A DNA stretch of 64,000 bases from Paractinoplanes maris (GTDB lineage: Bacteria; Actinomycetota; Actinomycetes; Mycobacteriales; Micromonosporaceae), in the NCBI RefSeq assembly GCF_023544465.1, contig NZ_JALPVL010000009.1, forward strand, positions 186,001-250,000, given 5' to 3'. This document shows, in pieces, positions 1 through 7,082 of the stretch. Numbering within the stretch: the stretch's first letter is position 1; each line of letters starts with the position of its first letter. The translations under genes and the position numbers were made by a program. The notes below the pieces were generated by a model. It was not told the origin of the DNA, searched no databases, and was given only the letters and a program-made list of their open reading frames with translations.

Positions 1-107
1 ACTTCACCAGGCTCTTCCCGGCCACCATGGTCCTGGTCGCCCTGGGTGGTGCCGTGATGCTGCTGACCATCACCGCCGACCTGGTGAACCCGATCCGCCT
101 CTCCTGA
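1..107 (+). CDS. C-terminal end of an unidentified membrane protein (partial)
   Basis: The reading frame is open from the left edge (first full codon at base 3) and ends in TGA at 105-107. The visible 34 residues are mostly hydrophobic (FPATMVLVALGGAVMLLTI) followed by a short polar tail ending in IRLS, which looks like a last transmembrane helix. Too little is present to name a family. It lies 17 bp before the OsmC gene on the same strand, so the two could be cotranscribed. Confidence 0.55.
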   Translation, partial: FTRLFPATMVLVALGGAVMLLTITADLVNPIRLS

Positions 108-124
108 CGGGATAGCGTCGTGGC

Positions 125-553
125 ATGAATCAGGAAAATGTGCGGTCGGTGGAGCTAGAGCGCTCCGGCGCCGGGCGGTTTGTCGTGCGTAATGCCCGGG
201 GCGGCGAGATGCCGCTGGGCTCGGGCGAGGACGAGGCCTTCACGCCGGTCGAGCTTCTGCTCGCGGCCATCGGCGGCTGCACCGGCATCGACGTCGATCT
301 TGTCACCAGCCGCCGGGCCGAGCCGGCCCGCTTCGTCATCCGGGTCAGCGGGGAGAAGATCAAGGACGACGCCGGCGTCAACCGGATGGAGCACCTCGAG
401 GTCGAGTTCGACGTGGTCTTTCCCGAGGGCGCACAGGGTGACAAGGCGCGCGAGGCGTTGCCCCGCATCATGAAGCAGTCGCACGACCGGCTCTGCACCG
501 TCACTCGTACGGTCGAGCACGGCACCCCGGTCGCCCTCCGCCAAGCCGACTAG
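125..553 (+). CDS. OsmC family protein
   Basis: 142 residues, the usual size for the OsmC/Ohr superfamily of thiol peroxidases that detoxify organic hydroperoxides in the cytoplasm. The family pattern is visible: TPVELLLAAIGGCTG with Cys52, and SHDRLCTVTRTV with Cys124, matching the two redox cysteines of the family. The start is ATG 125; the ribosome site is weak. OsmC/YhfA-like members without proven peroxidase activity are also possible, since the N-terminal beta hairpin is short. The HxlR regulator downstream converges on it and may be unrelated. Confidence 0.85.
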   Translation: MNQENVRSVELERSGAGRFVVRNARGGEMPLGSGEDEAFTPVELLLAAIGGCTGIDVDLVTSRRAEPARFVIRVSGEKIKDDAGVNRMEHLEVEFDVVFPEGAQGDKAREALPRIMKQSHDRLCTVTRTVEHGTPVALRQAD

Positions 554-559
554 GCCGAC

Positions 560-1051
560 TCAGGAGCGCAGACTCACCTGGCGGGCGAGGGCTTCCCGGC
601 CGGCCGCCTCCCGTTCCGCCTGCTCGTGCTCGGCGGCCGCCCGCCGGTCGTAGGTGTCACGGGCCGTCGCGATCCTCGACTGGTGCTCCTCGGTCCAGGT
701 GACCAGGGTCTGGATCGTCAGGTGCAGGGTCGAGCCCATCTCGGTCAGCGCGTAGTCGACGCGCGGCGGGACGGTCGGGTGGACCGTCCGGCTCACCAGC
801 CCGTCCCGCTCGAGGTGGCGCAGGGTGCGGGCCAGCATGCGCTGGCTGATGCCGTCGACCTCGCGGCGCAGCTCGGTGAAGCGCATCGTCCGCCGCTCCA
901 GCAGGGCGATCACCAGCAGCGACCATTTGTCGGCGATGCGGTCGAGGATCTGCCGGACCTCGCAGTCCTCGCGGGTGTCCCACTGGCGCGCGTCGTACGG
1001 GTCCTCGGTATCACCGCAGATACCGAGGGACTCCGAAGTTCCGTCTTCCAC
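560..1051 (-). CDS. HxlR family winged-helix transcriptional regulator
   Basis: About 163 residues if the GTG at 1051 is the start; upstream in-frame sequence does not look conserved. The HxlR core is clear: CEVRQILDRIADKWSLLVI, then the winged helix MRFTELRREVDGISQRMLARTLRHLERDGLVSR and the wing VPPRVDYALTEMGSTL. A charged helical tail follows. HxlR proteins are small cytoplasmic regulators, often sensing electrophiles or oxidants, that commonly control a divergent neighbour. Here the divergent gene is an MFS exporter starting 66 bp away, so it is the probable target. The Cys before VRQIL is at the position conserved in redox-sensing members, but a sensing role is inference. Confidence 0.85.
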   Translation of the reverse strand: MEDGTSESLGICGDTEDPYDARQWDTREDCEVRQILDRIADKWSLLVIALLERRTMRFTELRREVDGISQRMLARTLRHLERDGLVSRTVHPTVPPRVDYALTEMGSTLHLTIQTLVTWTEEHQSRIATARDTYDRRAAAEHEQAEREAAGREALARQVSLRS

Positions 1052-1089
1052 AGCTCGATGGTGCCTGGTGGTGTGGTCGGTGACAAGAA

Positions 1090-1114
1090 GTAACCGGCTT
1101 GCACGGGGGTAACC
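1090..1114. promoter_or_regulatory. Direct repeat in the HxlR/MFS divergent promoter
   Basis: GTAACC occurs at 1090-1095 and again at 1109-1114, 19 bp apart, in the 66-bp space between the divergent HxlR and MFS genes. Two turns of spacing would place both copies on one face of the helix. This is a candidate HxlR operator; it is only a pattern and has not been compared with known sites. Confidence 0.3.
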
Positions 1115-1117
1115 GCC

Positions 1118-2473
1118 ATGGGTCTGCGCGCTTGGAGTGTGTTGTTCGTCCTCTGCGGAGCGATCTTCCTCGAAGGCATCGACATCGCGATGCTCAACGT
1201 GGCGCTGCCCGCCATCCGGGCCGACCTGGGCCTGTCCACCGGTGTGCTCAGCGGCGTGGTCAGCGCCTACGTTCTCGGCTACGGCGGTTTCCTGCTGCTC
1301 GGTGGCCGCGCGGCCGACCTGCTCGGCCGGCGGCGGATGTTCCTGTTCTGGCTGGTGGTCTTCCTGGCCTTCTCGGGGCTCGGCGGGCTGGCCACCGAGG
1401 GCTGGCAGCTGCTGGTGGCCCGGTTCGTCACCGGTGCCGCCGCGGCCTTCCTGACACCGGCCGGGCTGGCCCTGATCACCGCCAACTTCCCGGACGGGCC
1501 GCAGCGCAACCGGGCCCTCGGGGTCTACGCCGGCACCGCGGCCGGCGGGTTCTCGCTGGGACTGGTGGCCGGCGGGGCACTGGTCACGATCGGGTGGCGC
1601 TGGGTCTTCTTCGCCCCGGTCCTGCTGGCCGCCGTCATTCTCGCGGCCGCGGTGCCGCTGGTGCGGGACACTCCGCCGCCGCGGCGGCCCGCGCGGGCCT
1701 TCGACCTGGGCGGTGCGGTCACGGTCACCGCGGCGATGCTGCTTCTGGCGTACGCCGTGGTGGACCTGACCGTCGTCCCGCTGCTCGCCGGGCTGGTTCT
1801 GCTGGGCGTGTTCGTCACGATCGAACGTCACGCCCCGCATCCGCTGGTGCGTCTCGGCATCCTGCGGTCCGCGCGCCTCGTGCGGGTCAACGTGACGGCC
1901 CACCTGTTCCTGTTCGCCTTCGCCGGTTTCCAGTTCGCCGTCACCCTCTATCTGCAGGAGTTGCGCGGCTGGAGCCCGATGCGGACCGGACTGGTGATGT
2001 TGCTGGCCGGTATCGACACGGTGCTCGCCCCGACGCTCACCACCTGGCTGGTCAACCGCCACGGCGCCGTACGGGTGCTGTTCGGCGGCCTGCTGGCCGG
2101 TGTGCTGGCCTACGCGTTGTTCCTGCCGGTGACCGAGGACTGGACCTACGCGGCGATGGTGCCCAGCCTGGTCCTGCTCGGGGTGGCCTTCGCGCTCGCC
2201 TACGGCCCGCTGACGATGGCCGCGACCGAGGGTGTCGCCGAGCACGAGCACGGTCTGGCCGGCGGGCTGCTCTACACCGCGATCCAGTTCGGCTCGGCGC
2301 TCGGCATCTCGGCGGTCACCGCGGTCAGCCTGGCCGGCGGCGTCAGCATCGGCTCGATCCGCGCGGCGCTGTGGCTGCCGGTCGGTGCCGTCGTCGTGGC
2401 CGCCGCGGTGACGGCGTTCGGCCTGACCGCCGGCCGGCAGCCGACTCCAGCCGTCGCGCTGCGCCGCGGTTGA
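1118..2473 (+). CDS. MFS transporter (drug:proton antiporter type)
   Basis: 451 residues with 12-14 predicted membrane helices. The N-terminal half has the family motifs: DIAMLNVALPAIRADL in helix 1, LLLGGRAADLLGRRRMF (MFS motif A) after helix 2, and ARFVTGAAAAFLTPAGLALI in helix 4, typical of DHA2/QacA-like multidrug or antibiotic exporters in the inner membrane. The length is slightly short for 14 helices. It is divergent from the HxlR gene, which probably regulates it. Its last codons run into a 25-bp tandem repeat array (2453-2610), so the C-terminus (ALRRG) is encoded by repeat sequence. Confidence 0.88.
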   Translation: MGLRAWSVLFVLCGAIFLEGIDIAMLNVALPAIRADLGLSTGVLSGVVSAYVLGYGGFLLLGGRAADLLGRRRMFLFWLVVFLAFSGLGGLATEGWQLLVARFVTGAAAAFLTPAGLALITANFPDGPQRNRALGVYAGTAAGGFSLGLVAGGALVTIGWRWVFFAPVLLAAVILAAAVPLVRDTPPPRRPARAFDLGGAVTVTAAMLLLAYAVVDLTVVPLLAGLVLLGVFVTIERHAPHPLVRLGILRSARLVRVNVTAHLFLFAFAGFQFAVTLYLQELRGWSPMRTGLVMLLAGIDTVLAPTLTTWLVNRHGAVRVLFGGLLAGVLAYALFLPVTEDWTYAAMVPSLVLLGVAFALAYGPLTMAATEGVAEHEHGLAGGLLYTAIQFGSALGISAVTAVSLAGGVSIGSIRAALWLPVGAVVVAAAVTAFGLTAGRQPTPAVALRRG

Positions 2474-2610
2474 CGTTGTCGCGCTGCGCTGCGGTTGGTT
2501 GACGTTGACGGGCTGCGCTGCGGTTGGTTGACGTTGACGGGCTGCGCGGCGGTTGACGTTGACGGGCGGCGCTGCGGTTGACGTTGTCGCGGTGCGCTGC
2601 GGTTGACATT
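2453..2610. repeat. 25-bp tandem repeat array (six units)
   Basis: Six head-to-tail units at 2453-2477, 2478-2506, 2507-2535, 2536-2560, 2561-2585 and 2586-2610. The consensus is a G(T/A)CGSG-SKGCGCTGCG core followed by GGTTGACGTT. Units 2 and 3 carry an extra GGTT and are 29 bp. Every unit contains TTGAC, identical to an actinobacterial -35 core. The array begins inside the MFS coding sequence and its last unit supplies the TTGACA of the presumed promoter for the HEAT/MerR operon. Confidence 0.9.
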
Positions 2611-2632
2611 GACACTGTGACAAGGTTTTCAC
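2603..2632 (+). promoter_or_regulatory. Candidate MerR-type promoter and operator for the HEAT/MerR operon
   Basis: TTGACA at 2603-2608 is followed by the imperfect palindrome GTGACAAGGTTTTCAC at 2617-2632 (12 of 16 positions symmetric), 22 bp before the HEAT gene start. MerR regulators bind a dyad inside an overlong -35/-10 spacer. The -10 is not obvious (TTTTCA or TTCACT, giving 17 or 19 bp). The position fits autoregulation by the MerR-HEAT protein encoded in the same operon. Confidence 0.4.
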
Positions 2633-2654
2633 TGGGATGCCGGAGGTGGTCGCC

Positions 2655-3293
2655 ATGAACACGACCCTGATCGACCGGCTCGGCGCCGGGGACTCGTCGG
2701 CCCGGCTGCAGATGGCGCTGGCCGCCGGCACTAAGGCCGACCCGGACCTGCTCGACGCGCTGGTGGCGCGGTGCGCGGTCGAGCCGGACTTCTTCGTCCG
2801 GGACATGCTCACCTGGGCCCTGACCCGGCTTCCGGCCGCGATCACCGTGCCCCGGCTGGTGGCCGAGCTGCGGTCCCCGGCTCCGCAGGCCCGGAGCCAG
2901 GCGTTGCATACGCTCTCCAAGGTGGGCGACGGGACGGCGTGGCCGGCGATCACCCGGTCGCTGCTGCGCGACCCCGACGACGAGGTCGCCCGGGCAGCCT
3001 GGCGCGCGGCCGTGGTCCTGGCGCCCGACGAGGAACAGGAGGAACTGGCCGTGGAACTGGTCACGCAGCTCGGTCGCGGCGACCGGAACGTGCGACTGAG
3101 CCTGAGCCGGGCGCTCGTCGCACTCGGCGAGGCGGCCGAGCCGGCCCTGCTTTCCGGGGAGGCGAGCGCCGACCCCGAGGTGCGGGCCCACGCCCACGCC
3201 ACCGGGACGTTGCTGCGCGACCCGGAGGCCGGCTTCGACTCCGCGATCGAGGACGCCCGGCGGATCGTCGCGCTGGGACCGGAGAAATGCTGA
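2655..3293 (+). CDS. HEAT-repeat protein
   Basis: 212 residues from the ATG at 2655, which has GGAGGTGG eight bases upstream; an ATG at 2637 has no such site. The chain is a series of alpha-hairpins of about 31 residues typical of HEAT/PBS-lyase repeats (for example SPAPQARSQALHTLSKVGD, DPDDEVARAAWRAAVVL, DRNVRLSLSRALVALG). No catalytic motif is seen. Such proteins usually act as protein-binding scaffolds. Its stop overlaps the next gene start (ATGCTGA), and that gene encodes a MerR regulator which itself carries HEAT repeats, so the two products may bind each other or share a ligand. That partnership is inference. Confidence 0.8.
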   Translation: MNTTLIDRLGAGDSSARLQMALAAGTKADPDLLDALVARCAVEPDFFVRDMLTWALTRLPAAITVPRLVAELRSPAPQARSQALHTLSKVGDGTAWPAITRSLLRDPDDEVARAAWRAAVVLAPDEEQEELAVELVTQLGRGDRNVRLSLSRALVALGEAAEPALLSGEASADPEVRAHAHATGTLLRDPEAGFDSAIEDARRIVALGPEKC

Positions 3294-4273
3294 TCGGTGA
3301 GGTCGCCCGCCGCTCGGGGGTGAGCACCCGGATGCTCCGGCACTACGACACCCTCGGGCTGGTGCGGCCGACCGGCCGCACCGTGGGCAACTACCGCGAG
3401 TACACCGACGAGGACATCCGGCGGATCTTCCACGTGGAGAGCCTGCGGTCGCTCGGGTTGTCGCTCCGGCAGATCGGTTCCGCCCTGGAGGATCCCGAGT
3501 TCACCCCGGCCGAGCTGGTCGGCGATCTGATCCGCTGGACCGAGCAGCGGGTGGAGCGGGAACAGGAGCTGCTGCAACGGTTGCGGGCGGTCGATGCCAC
3601 CTCGCCCGCGGGCTGGCCGGACGTCCTGCGGATCGTCGAGCTGATGCACGGGCTCGACTCGCCCAGCGCGGCGCGGCGGCAGCAGGCCGTCCTGGCCCGG
3701 GCCGAGGACGTCCGGGTGCCGGTCGAGCTGCTGGCCGGAGCCGTCCTGGCCGAGGCCGACACCAACGTGGCCGGCGCCCTGCGGTGGGCGCTCGCCCGGG
3801 CCGGCGGGGACGGCCTGGCCACGGTGGCGTCCGGGGTGTCGTCGGCCGACGTCGACATCCGTCGCCGGGCGGTGCTGGCGATCGCCGGGATGGCCGGCGA
3901 CGAGGCGACCGCGGTGCTGGCCGGCGCCCTCGGGGACGAGGACATCACCGTACGGGGGAATGCCGCTCTGGCCTTGGGCGCGCGAGGCATGGCCGCGGCC
4001 GTGCCAGTGCTCGTCGCCTTGGTGGTCGCGGGGGTGAAGGACGTCGACGCGGCCGAAGTGCTGGGCGGGCTGTCCAGCGATCCGGCGACCGCCGACCGGA
4101 TCCTGGACGCGCTGACCGGCGAACTGGCCGCCCATCCCACGGACGCGGCGGTGCGCATCCGCCTCACCCAGGCCCTCTTCGAGCTGGGCGCCGGCGACGT
4201 CCTGCGGCAGCTGGCCGAGGATGACGACCGGTCGGTTGCCCTGGTGGCCACGGCCTTTGTCAACCTGCTCTAA
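3287..4273 (+). CDS. MerR family regulator with C-terminal HEAT repeats
   Basis: 328 residues. Residues 1-70 are a textbook MerR winged helix (MLIGEVARRSGVSTRMLRHYDTLGL, NYREYTDEDIRRIFHVESL), followed by the dimerisation coiled coil (RWTEQRVEREQELLQRLRAV). The remaining roughly 210 residues are HEAT-like repeats, e.g. SSADVDIRRRAVLAIAGMAG and DEDITVRGNAALALGARG, in place of the small effector domain of ordinary MerR proteins. The start ATG 3287 overlaps the stop of the HEAT gene by 7 bp, so translation is coupled. The stop overlaps by 3 bp the convergent SMP-30 gene stop. The palindrome at 2617-2632 is its plausible operator. Confidence 0.85.
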   Translation: MLIGEVARRSGVSTRMLRHYDTLGLVRPTGRTVGNYREYTDEDIRRIFHVESLRSLGLSLRQIGSALEDPEFTPAELVGDLIRWTEQRVEREQELLQRLRAVDATSPAGWPDVLRIVELMHGLDSPSAARRQQAVLARAEDVRVPVELLAGAVLAEADTNVAGALRWALARAGGDGLATVASGVSSADVDIRRRAVLAIAGMAGDEATAVLAGALGDEDITVRGNAALALGARGMAAAVPVLVALVVAGVKDVDAAEVLGGLSSDPATADRILDALTGELAAHPTDAAVRIRLTQALFELGAGDVLRQLAEDDDRSVALVATAFVNLL

Positions 4274-5145
4274 GCGTGCGGCACGGCCACCGGAAAGGCG
4301 AGAATGCTGGCCTCGCGGACCGGGCGGCGGGCGTGCTCGTAGAAGTCCGGGGCCGCGCAGGCGAAAAGCGTCGAGCCGCCCAGGGCGCAGGCGTAGACGT
4401 TGATGCCGGGCCGGATCTCGTCGGTGATCTCGCCGCCCTCGACGACCCGGATGAGGCGGCCGCCGACGGCGTCGGCCACCCACAGCCCGCCCTCGGCGTC
4501 CAGGCACGAGCCGTCGGGGGCGACGGTCAGCTGGGCGATCGCGCCGGTGACGCTGGGGTCGGTGGGAAGCGGCCCGAACTCGGCCCACACCCGCCGGTCG
4601 GTGAGCTGCCCGTCGCCGGTCAGGTCGAAGGCGGTGATGCGGTTGCCGAAGGTCTCGTTCACCAGCAGGCTGCCGCCGGCGGTGATCGCGATGGCGTTGG
4701 GGAACCAGAGATCGGTCGCCAGCTCGGTCACCGTGCCGTCCGGATCCACCCGGTGCAGGCCGGCCGGCGCCAGCGGTGCGCCCCCCATCAGGTCGAAGCC
4801 GAAATTGCCCACGAAGGCGCGGCCTCGGTCATCCACCACCATGTCGTTGAGGTGACCGGTCGCGTGCTCGCCCAGGTCGGCGTGGGTGACCAGGCTGCCG
4901 TCGGGTTCGCGGCGCACGATCCGGCGGTCGCGCATCGAGACGATGAGCAGCCGGCCGTCGGGCAGCCAGCCCAGCCCGGACGGCTGCTGCTCCACGGTCG
5001 CCTCGAGGCGGAGGCCGGTGCCGTCGGCGCGGACCGAGTTGACCTCGGACGTGTAGAAATCGGAGAACCACAGCCGGTCCTCGTGCCATCGAGGCGCCTC
5101 GGTGAAGCTGAATCCGTCGAGCACGGTGGTGGCGGCGTGCGTCAT
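4270..5145 (-). CDS. SMP-30/gluconolactonase family protein
   Basis: 291 residues from the ATG at 5145, preceded by the strong site GAGGAGGATCACC. The six-bladed propeller pattern of SMP-30/gluconolactonase/LRE proteins is present: FTEAPRWHEDRLWFSDFY (metal-ligand Glu), LNDMVVDDRGRAFVGNFG (Asn and Asp ligands), WFPNAIAITAGGSLLVNET, and CLDAEGGLWVADAVGGR with the conserved Asp. These calcium- or zinc-dependent enzymes hydrolyse sugar or other lactones. It is divergent from an aldo-keto reductase (143-bp gap), so the pair could act on the same alcohol/lactone substrate, but the substrate is unknown. Its 3' end overlaps the MerR-HEAT gene tail-to-tail. Confidence 0.88.
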   Translation of the reverse strand: MTHAATTVLDGFSFTEAPRWHEDRLWFSDFYTSEVNSVRADGTGLRLEATVEQQPSGLGWLPDGRLLIVSMRDRRIVRREPDGSLVTHADLGEHATGHLNDMVVDDRGRAFVGNFGFDLMGGAPLAPAGLHRVDPDGTVTELATDLWFPNAIAITAGGSLLVNETFGNRITAFDLTGDGQLTDRRVWAEFGPLPTDPSVTGAIAQLTVAPDGSCLDAEGGLWVADAVGGRLIRVVEGGEITDEIRPGINVYACALGGSTLFACAAPDFYEHARRPVREASILAFPVAVPHA

Positions 5146-5213
5146 GGTGATCCTCCTCGGCGTACGGACCCTGATGGTGGATCCGCACCGGCTCGAGCCG
5201 CAAGGGGCTCGGT

Positions 5214-5234
5214 GGTCCGCGGCTGCTGCGGACC
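5214..5234. promoter_or_regulatory. Inverted repeat in the SMP-30/AKR divergent promoter
   Basis: GGTCCGC at 5214-5220 and GCGGACC at 5228-5234 form a perfect 7-bp inverted repeat with a 7-base spacer, between two divergently transcribed genes. A second short dyad (CGAGCC/GGCTCG) lies just to its left. It is a candidate shared operator. No regulator gene is adjacent on this side, so the cognate factor is unknown. Confidence 0.35.
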
Positions 5235-5288
5235 GGGCCCGCCGACGGCAAACTGGCACTGGTCCCGAGCACCGCGGAGAGGTGAACG

Positions 5289-6095
5289 ATGATCGTCCTC
5301 AACGACGGCACCACGATTCCCCCGGTCGGGCTGGGCACCTACGCGCTGGCCGCGGATCAGGTACTCGGTGGGCTCGAGGCCGGCTATCGGCTGGTCGACA
5401 CCGCGCTCAAGTACGGCAACGAGTCCGAGGTCGGCCTGGCCGTGCGCCGGTCGGGGATCGACCGGTCCGAGATCCGGGTGACGACCAAGGTGCCGGGGCG
5501 GTTCCACGGTTTCGAGCAGACCCTCGCCGGCTTCGAGGTGTCGCTGCGCAACCTCGGCCTCGACTACGTCGACCTCTATCTGATCCACTGGCCGCTGCCG
5601 CGCCTCGACCTGTATGCCGACTCCTGGCGGGCCATGATCAAGCTCCGTGACCAGGGCCGCGTCCGCTCGATCGGGGTCAGCAACTTCACTGTCGAACAGC
5701 TCGACCGGCTGTCCGCCGAGACCGGGGTCACGCCCGCGGTCAACCAGATCGAGCTCCACCCCTACTTCCCGCAGGCGGCTCAGCTGGCCGACGACCGCAC
5801 CCGGGGGATCGTGACCCAGAGCTGGAGCCCCCTCGCCGCAGGCCGGGAGCTGGGCGCCGACGCGACCATCGCCGCGGTCGCCCGGGCTCACGGCGTGACT
5901 GCGGCCCAGGTCGCGTTGCGCTGGAACACCCAGCTCGGGGCGGTGCCGATTCCGCGCTCCGGCGATCCGGACCGGCAGCGCCAGAACCTGGACATCTTCG
6001 GGTTCTCCCTCACCGGCGACGAGATGGCGGCGCTGTCGTCGCTCGGCTCGGGCCGCCTGTGGGGAGCGGACCCGGACGTCTACGAGTCGTTCTGA
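5289..6095 (+). CDS. Aldo-keto reductase
   Basis: 268 residues, the length of prokaryotic AKR family 5-like NADPH-dependent reductases (2,5-diketo-gluconate reductase type). The catalytic tetrad is visible as Asp37 and Tyr42 (RLVDTALKYGNE), Lys67 (VTTKVPG) and His100 (LYLIHWP). The NADP-binding end is present (VPIPRSGDPDRQRQNLDIF). The usual SVGVSNF motif appears as SIGVSNFTVEQL. The start ATG 5289 has GGAGAGG upstream. It reduces carbonyl compounds in the cytosol; the substrate is not predictable. The 3' end overlaps the convergent XRE regulator by 16 bp. Confidence 0.9.
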   Translation: MIVLNDGTTIPPVGLGTYALAADQVLGGLEAGYRLVDTALKYGNESEVGLAVRRSGIDRSEIRVTTKVPGRFHGFEQTLAGFEVSLRNLGLDYVDLYLIHWPLPRLDLYADSWRAMIKLRDQGRVRSIGVSNFTVEQLDRLSAETGVTPAVNQIELHPYFPQAAQLADDRTRGIVTQSWSPLAAGRELGADATIAAVARAHGVTAAQVALRWNTQLGAVPIPRSGDPDRQRQNLDIFGFSLTGDEMAALSSLGSGRLWGADPDVYESF

Positions 6096-6937
6096 GCGGT
6101 GGCCAGGGCCTGGGCGCCGATCACCGAGAGCAGTTGCAGCTTGTCGTAGCTCTCGGTGCCGGGGGTGGCGGTGTAGACCAGCAGGATGTGCGACTGCTCG
6201 GGGTCGATCAGCGCCTGGCAGGCCAGATCGAGCGGGCCGACCTCGGGATGCACGAAGCGCTTGCTCTCGTCGAAGCCCACGCTGACCTCGTGGTCGTTCC
6301 AGATGGTGGTGAACTCCTCGCTGCGGGCCAGCAGGAGCCGCGCGAGATGGGCGGCCCGGGAATCGGGGCCGCGCAGGGTGACCATCCGGCGGAGCCCGGA
6401 GACGTAGACCCGTGAGTGGTGCTGGTGATCCTCGGGCGGGTGCAGGGCGCGGGCGGCCGGGTCGGTGAACCAGCGGAAGCCGATGGAGCGGGCGGGACCG
6501 GTGAAGCGGGTGTTGTCGCCGGTGAGGGCGACACCGGGTGGGGTCTGCCGGAGGGTCTCGCCCAGCTCGGTGACGATCTCGGCCGGGCTGTCGGTGAGCC
6601 GGTCGAAGATGCGCAGCAGGCCAGGGCTGATGTGCTCGCTGGTGGTGCCGCGGGTGGGCGGGTTGTGGCCGGCCAGTCGGAACAGGTGGTCGCGCTCGTC
6701 CAGTGACAGGTGAAGACCCTGCGCGATCGAGGCGATCAGGCGCTCCGACGGGTGCGGGCCGCGTTGCCGCTCGAGCCGGCTGTAGTAGTCGGCCGAGATG
6801 TGGCAGAGCGCGGCGACCTCCTCGCGGCGCAGCCCGGACGTGCGGCGGCGCTGCCCGCGAGGCAGCCCGACATCTTCAGGCTGCAGGGACTCCCGGCGGT
6901 TGCGCAGGAATTCGGCGAGGCCGGCTCGATCGATCAC
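6080..6937 (-). CDS. XRE family regulator with MmyB-like ligand-binding domain
   Basis: 285 residues. The N-terminal HTH (RRTSGLRREEVAALCHISADYYSRLERQRGPHPSERLIASIAQGLHL) is followed by the MmyB-like domain (PPTRGTTSEHISPGLLRIFDRLTDSPAEIVTELGE, then FTDPAARALHPPEDH and the PEVGPLDLACQAL segment). This is a large actinobacterial family whose C-terminal PAS-like domain is thought to bind a small molecule; members commonly repress a divergent SDR gene. The same arrangement is seen here with the SDR at 7083. An 18-bp perfect inverted repeat lies in the space between them and is the obvious operator. Confidence 0.9.
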   Translation of the reverse strand: MIDRAGLAEFLRNRRESLQPEDVGLPRGQRRRTSGLRREEVAALCHISADYYSRLERQRGPHPSERLIASIAQGLHLSLDERDHLFRLAGHNPPTRGTTSEHISPGLLRIFDRLTDSPAEIVTELGETLRQTPPGVALTGDNTRFTGPARSIGFRWFTDPAARALHPPEDHQHHSRVYVSGLRRMVTLRGPDSRAAHLARLLLARSEEFTTIWNDHEVSVGFDESKRFVHPEVGPLDLACQALIDPEQSHILLVYTATPGTESYDKLQLLSVIGAQALATAQNDS

Positions 6938-6969
6938 GACTCGGTTCTACCAGCCGCCGCGAGGCACAG

Positions 6970-7018
6970 CCACGGACTACCGATCCCCCCTTCGCAGCCT
7001 GGGATCGGTAGTCCGTGG
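6970..7018. promoter_or_regulatory. 18-bp perfect inverted repeat between XRE and SDR genes
   Basis: Arms CCACGGACTACCGATCCC (6970-6987) and its exact complement (7001-7018) are separated by 13 bases. It sits between the divergent XRE regulator (start 6937) and the SDR gene (start 7083). Length, perfection and position suggest a high-affinity operator for the XRE/MmyB protein, possibly bound by two dimers. As RNA it would also form a strong hairpin in the SDR leader. Confidence 0.7.
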
Positions 7019-7082
7019 TTGTCCCCGGCGATCTGCCGCACTCTGGGTCCAGCACCACCGCCGCCGACTCCAGGAGCACCTC

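Noticed and set aside
560..4588. Very long minus-strand open frame of 1342 codons
   Set aside because: Only its 3' part (560-1051) is a gene (HxlR). The rest is antisense to the MFS, HEAT and MerR-HEAT genes, is low complexity (Arg/Gly/Gln) and includes translated repeats.
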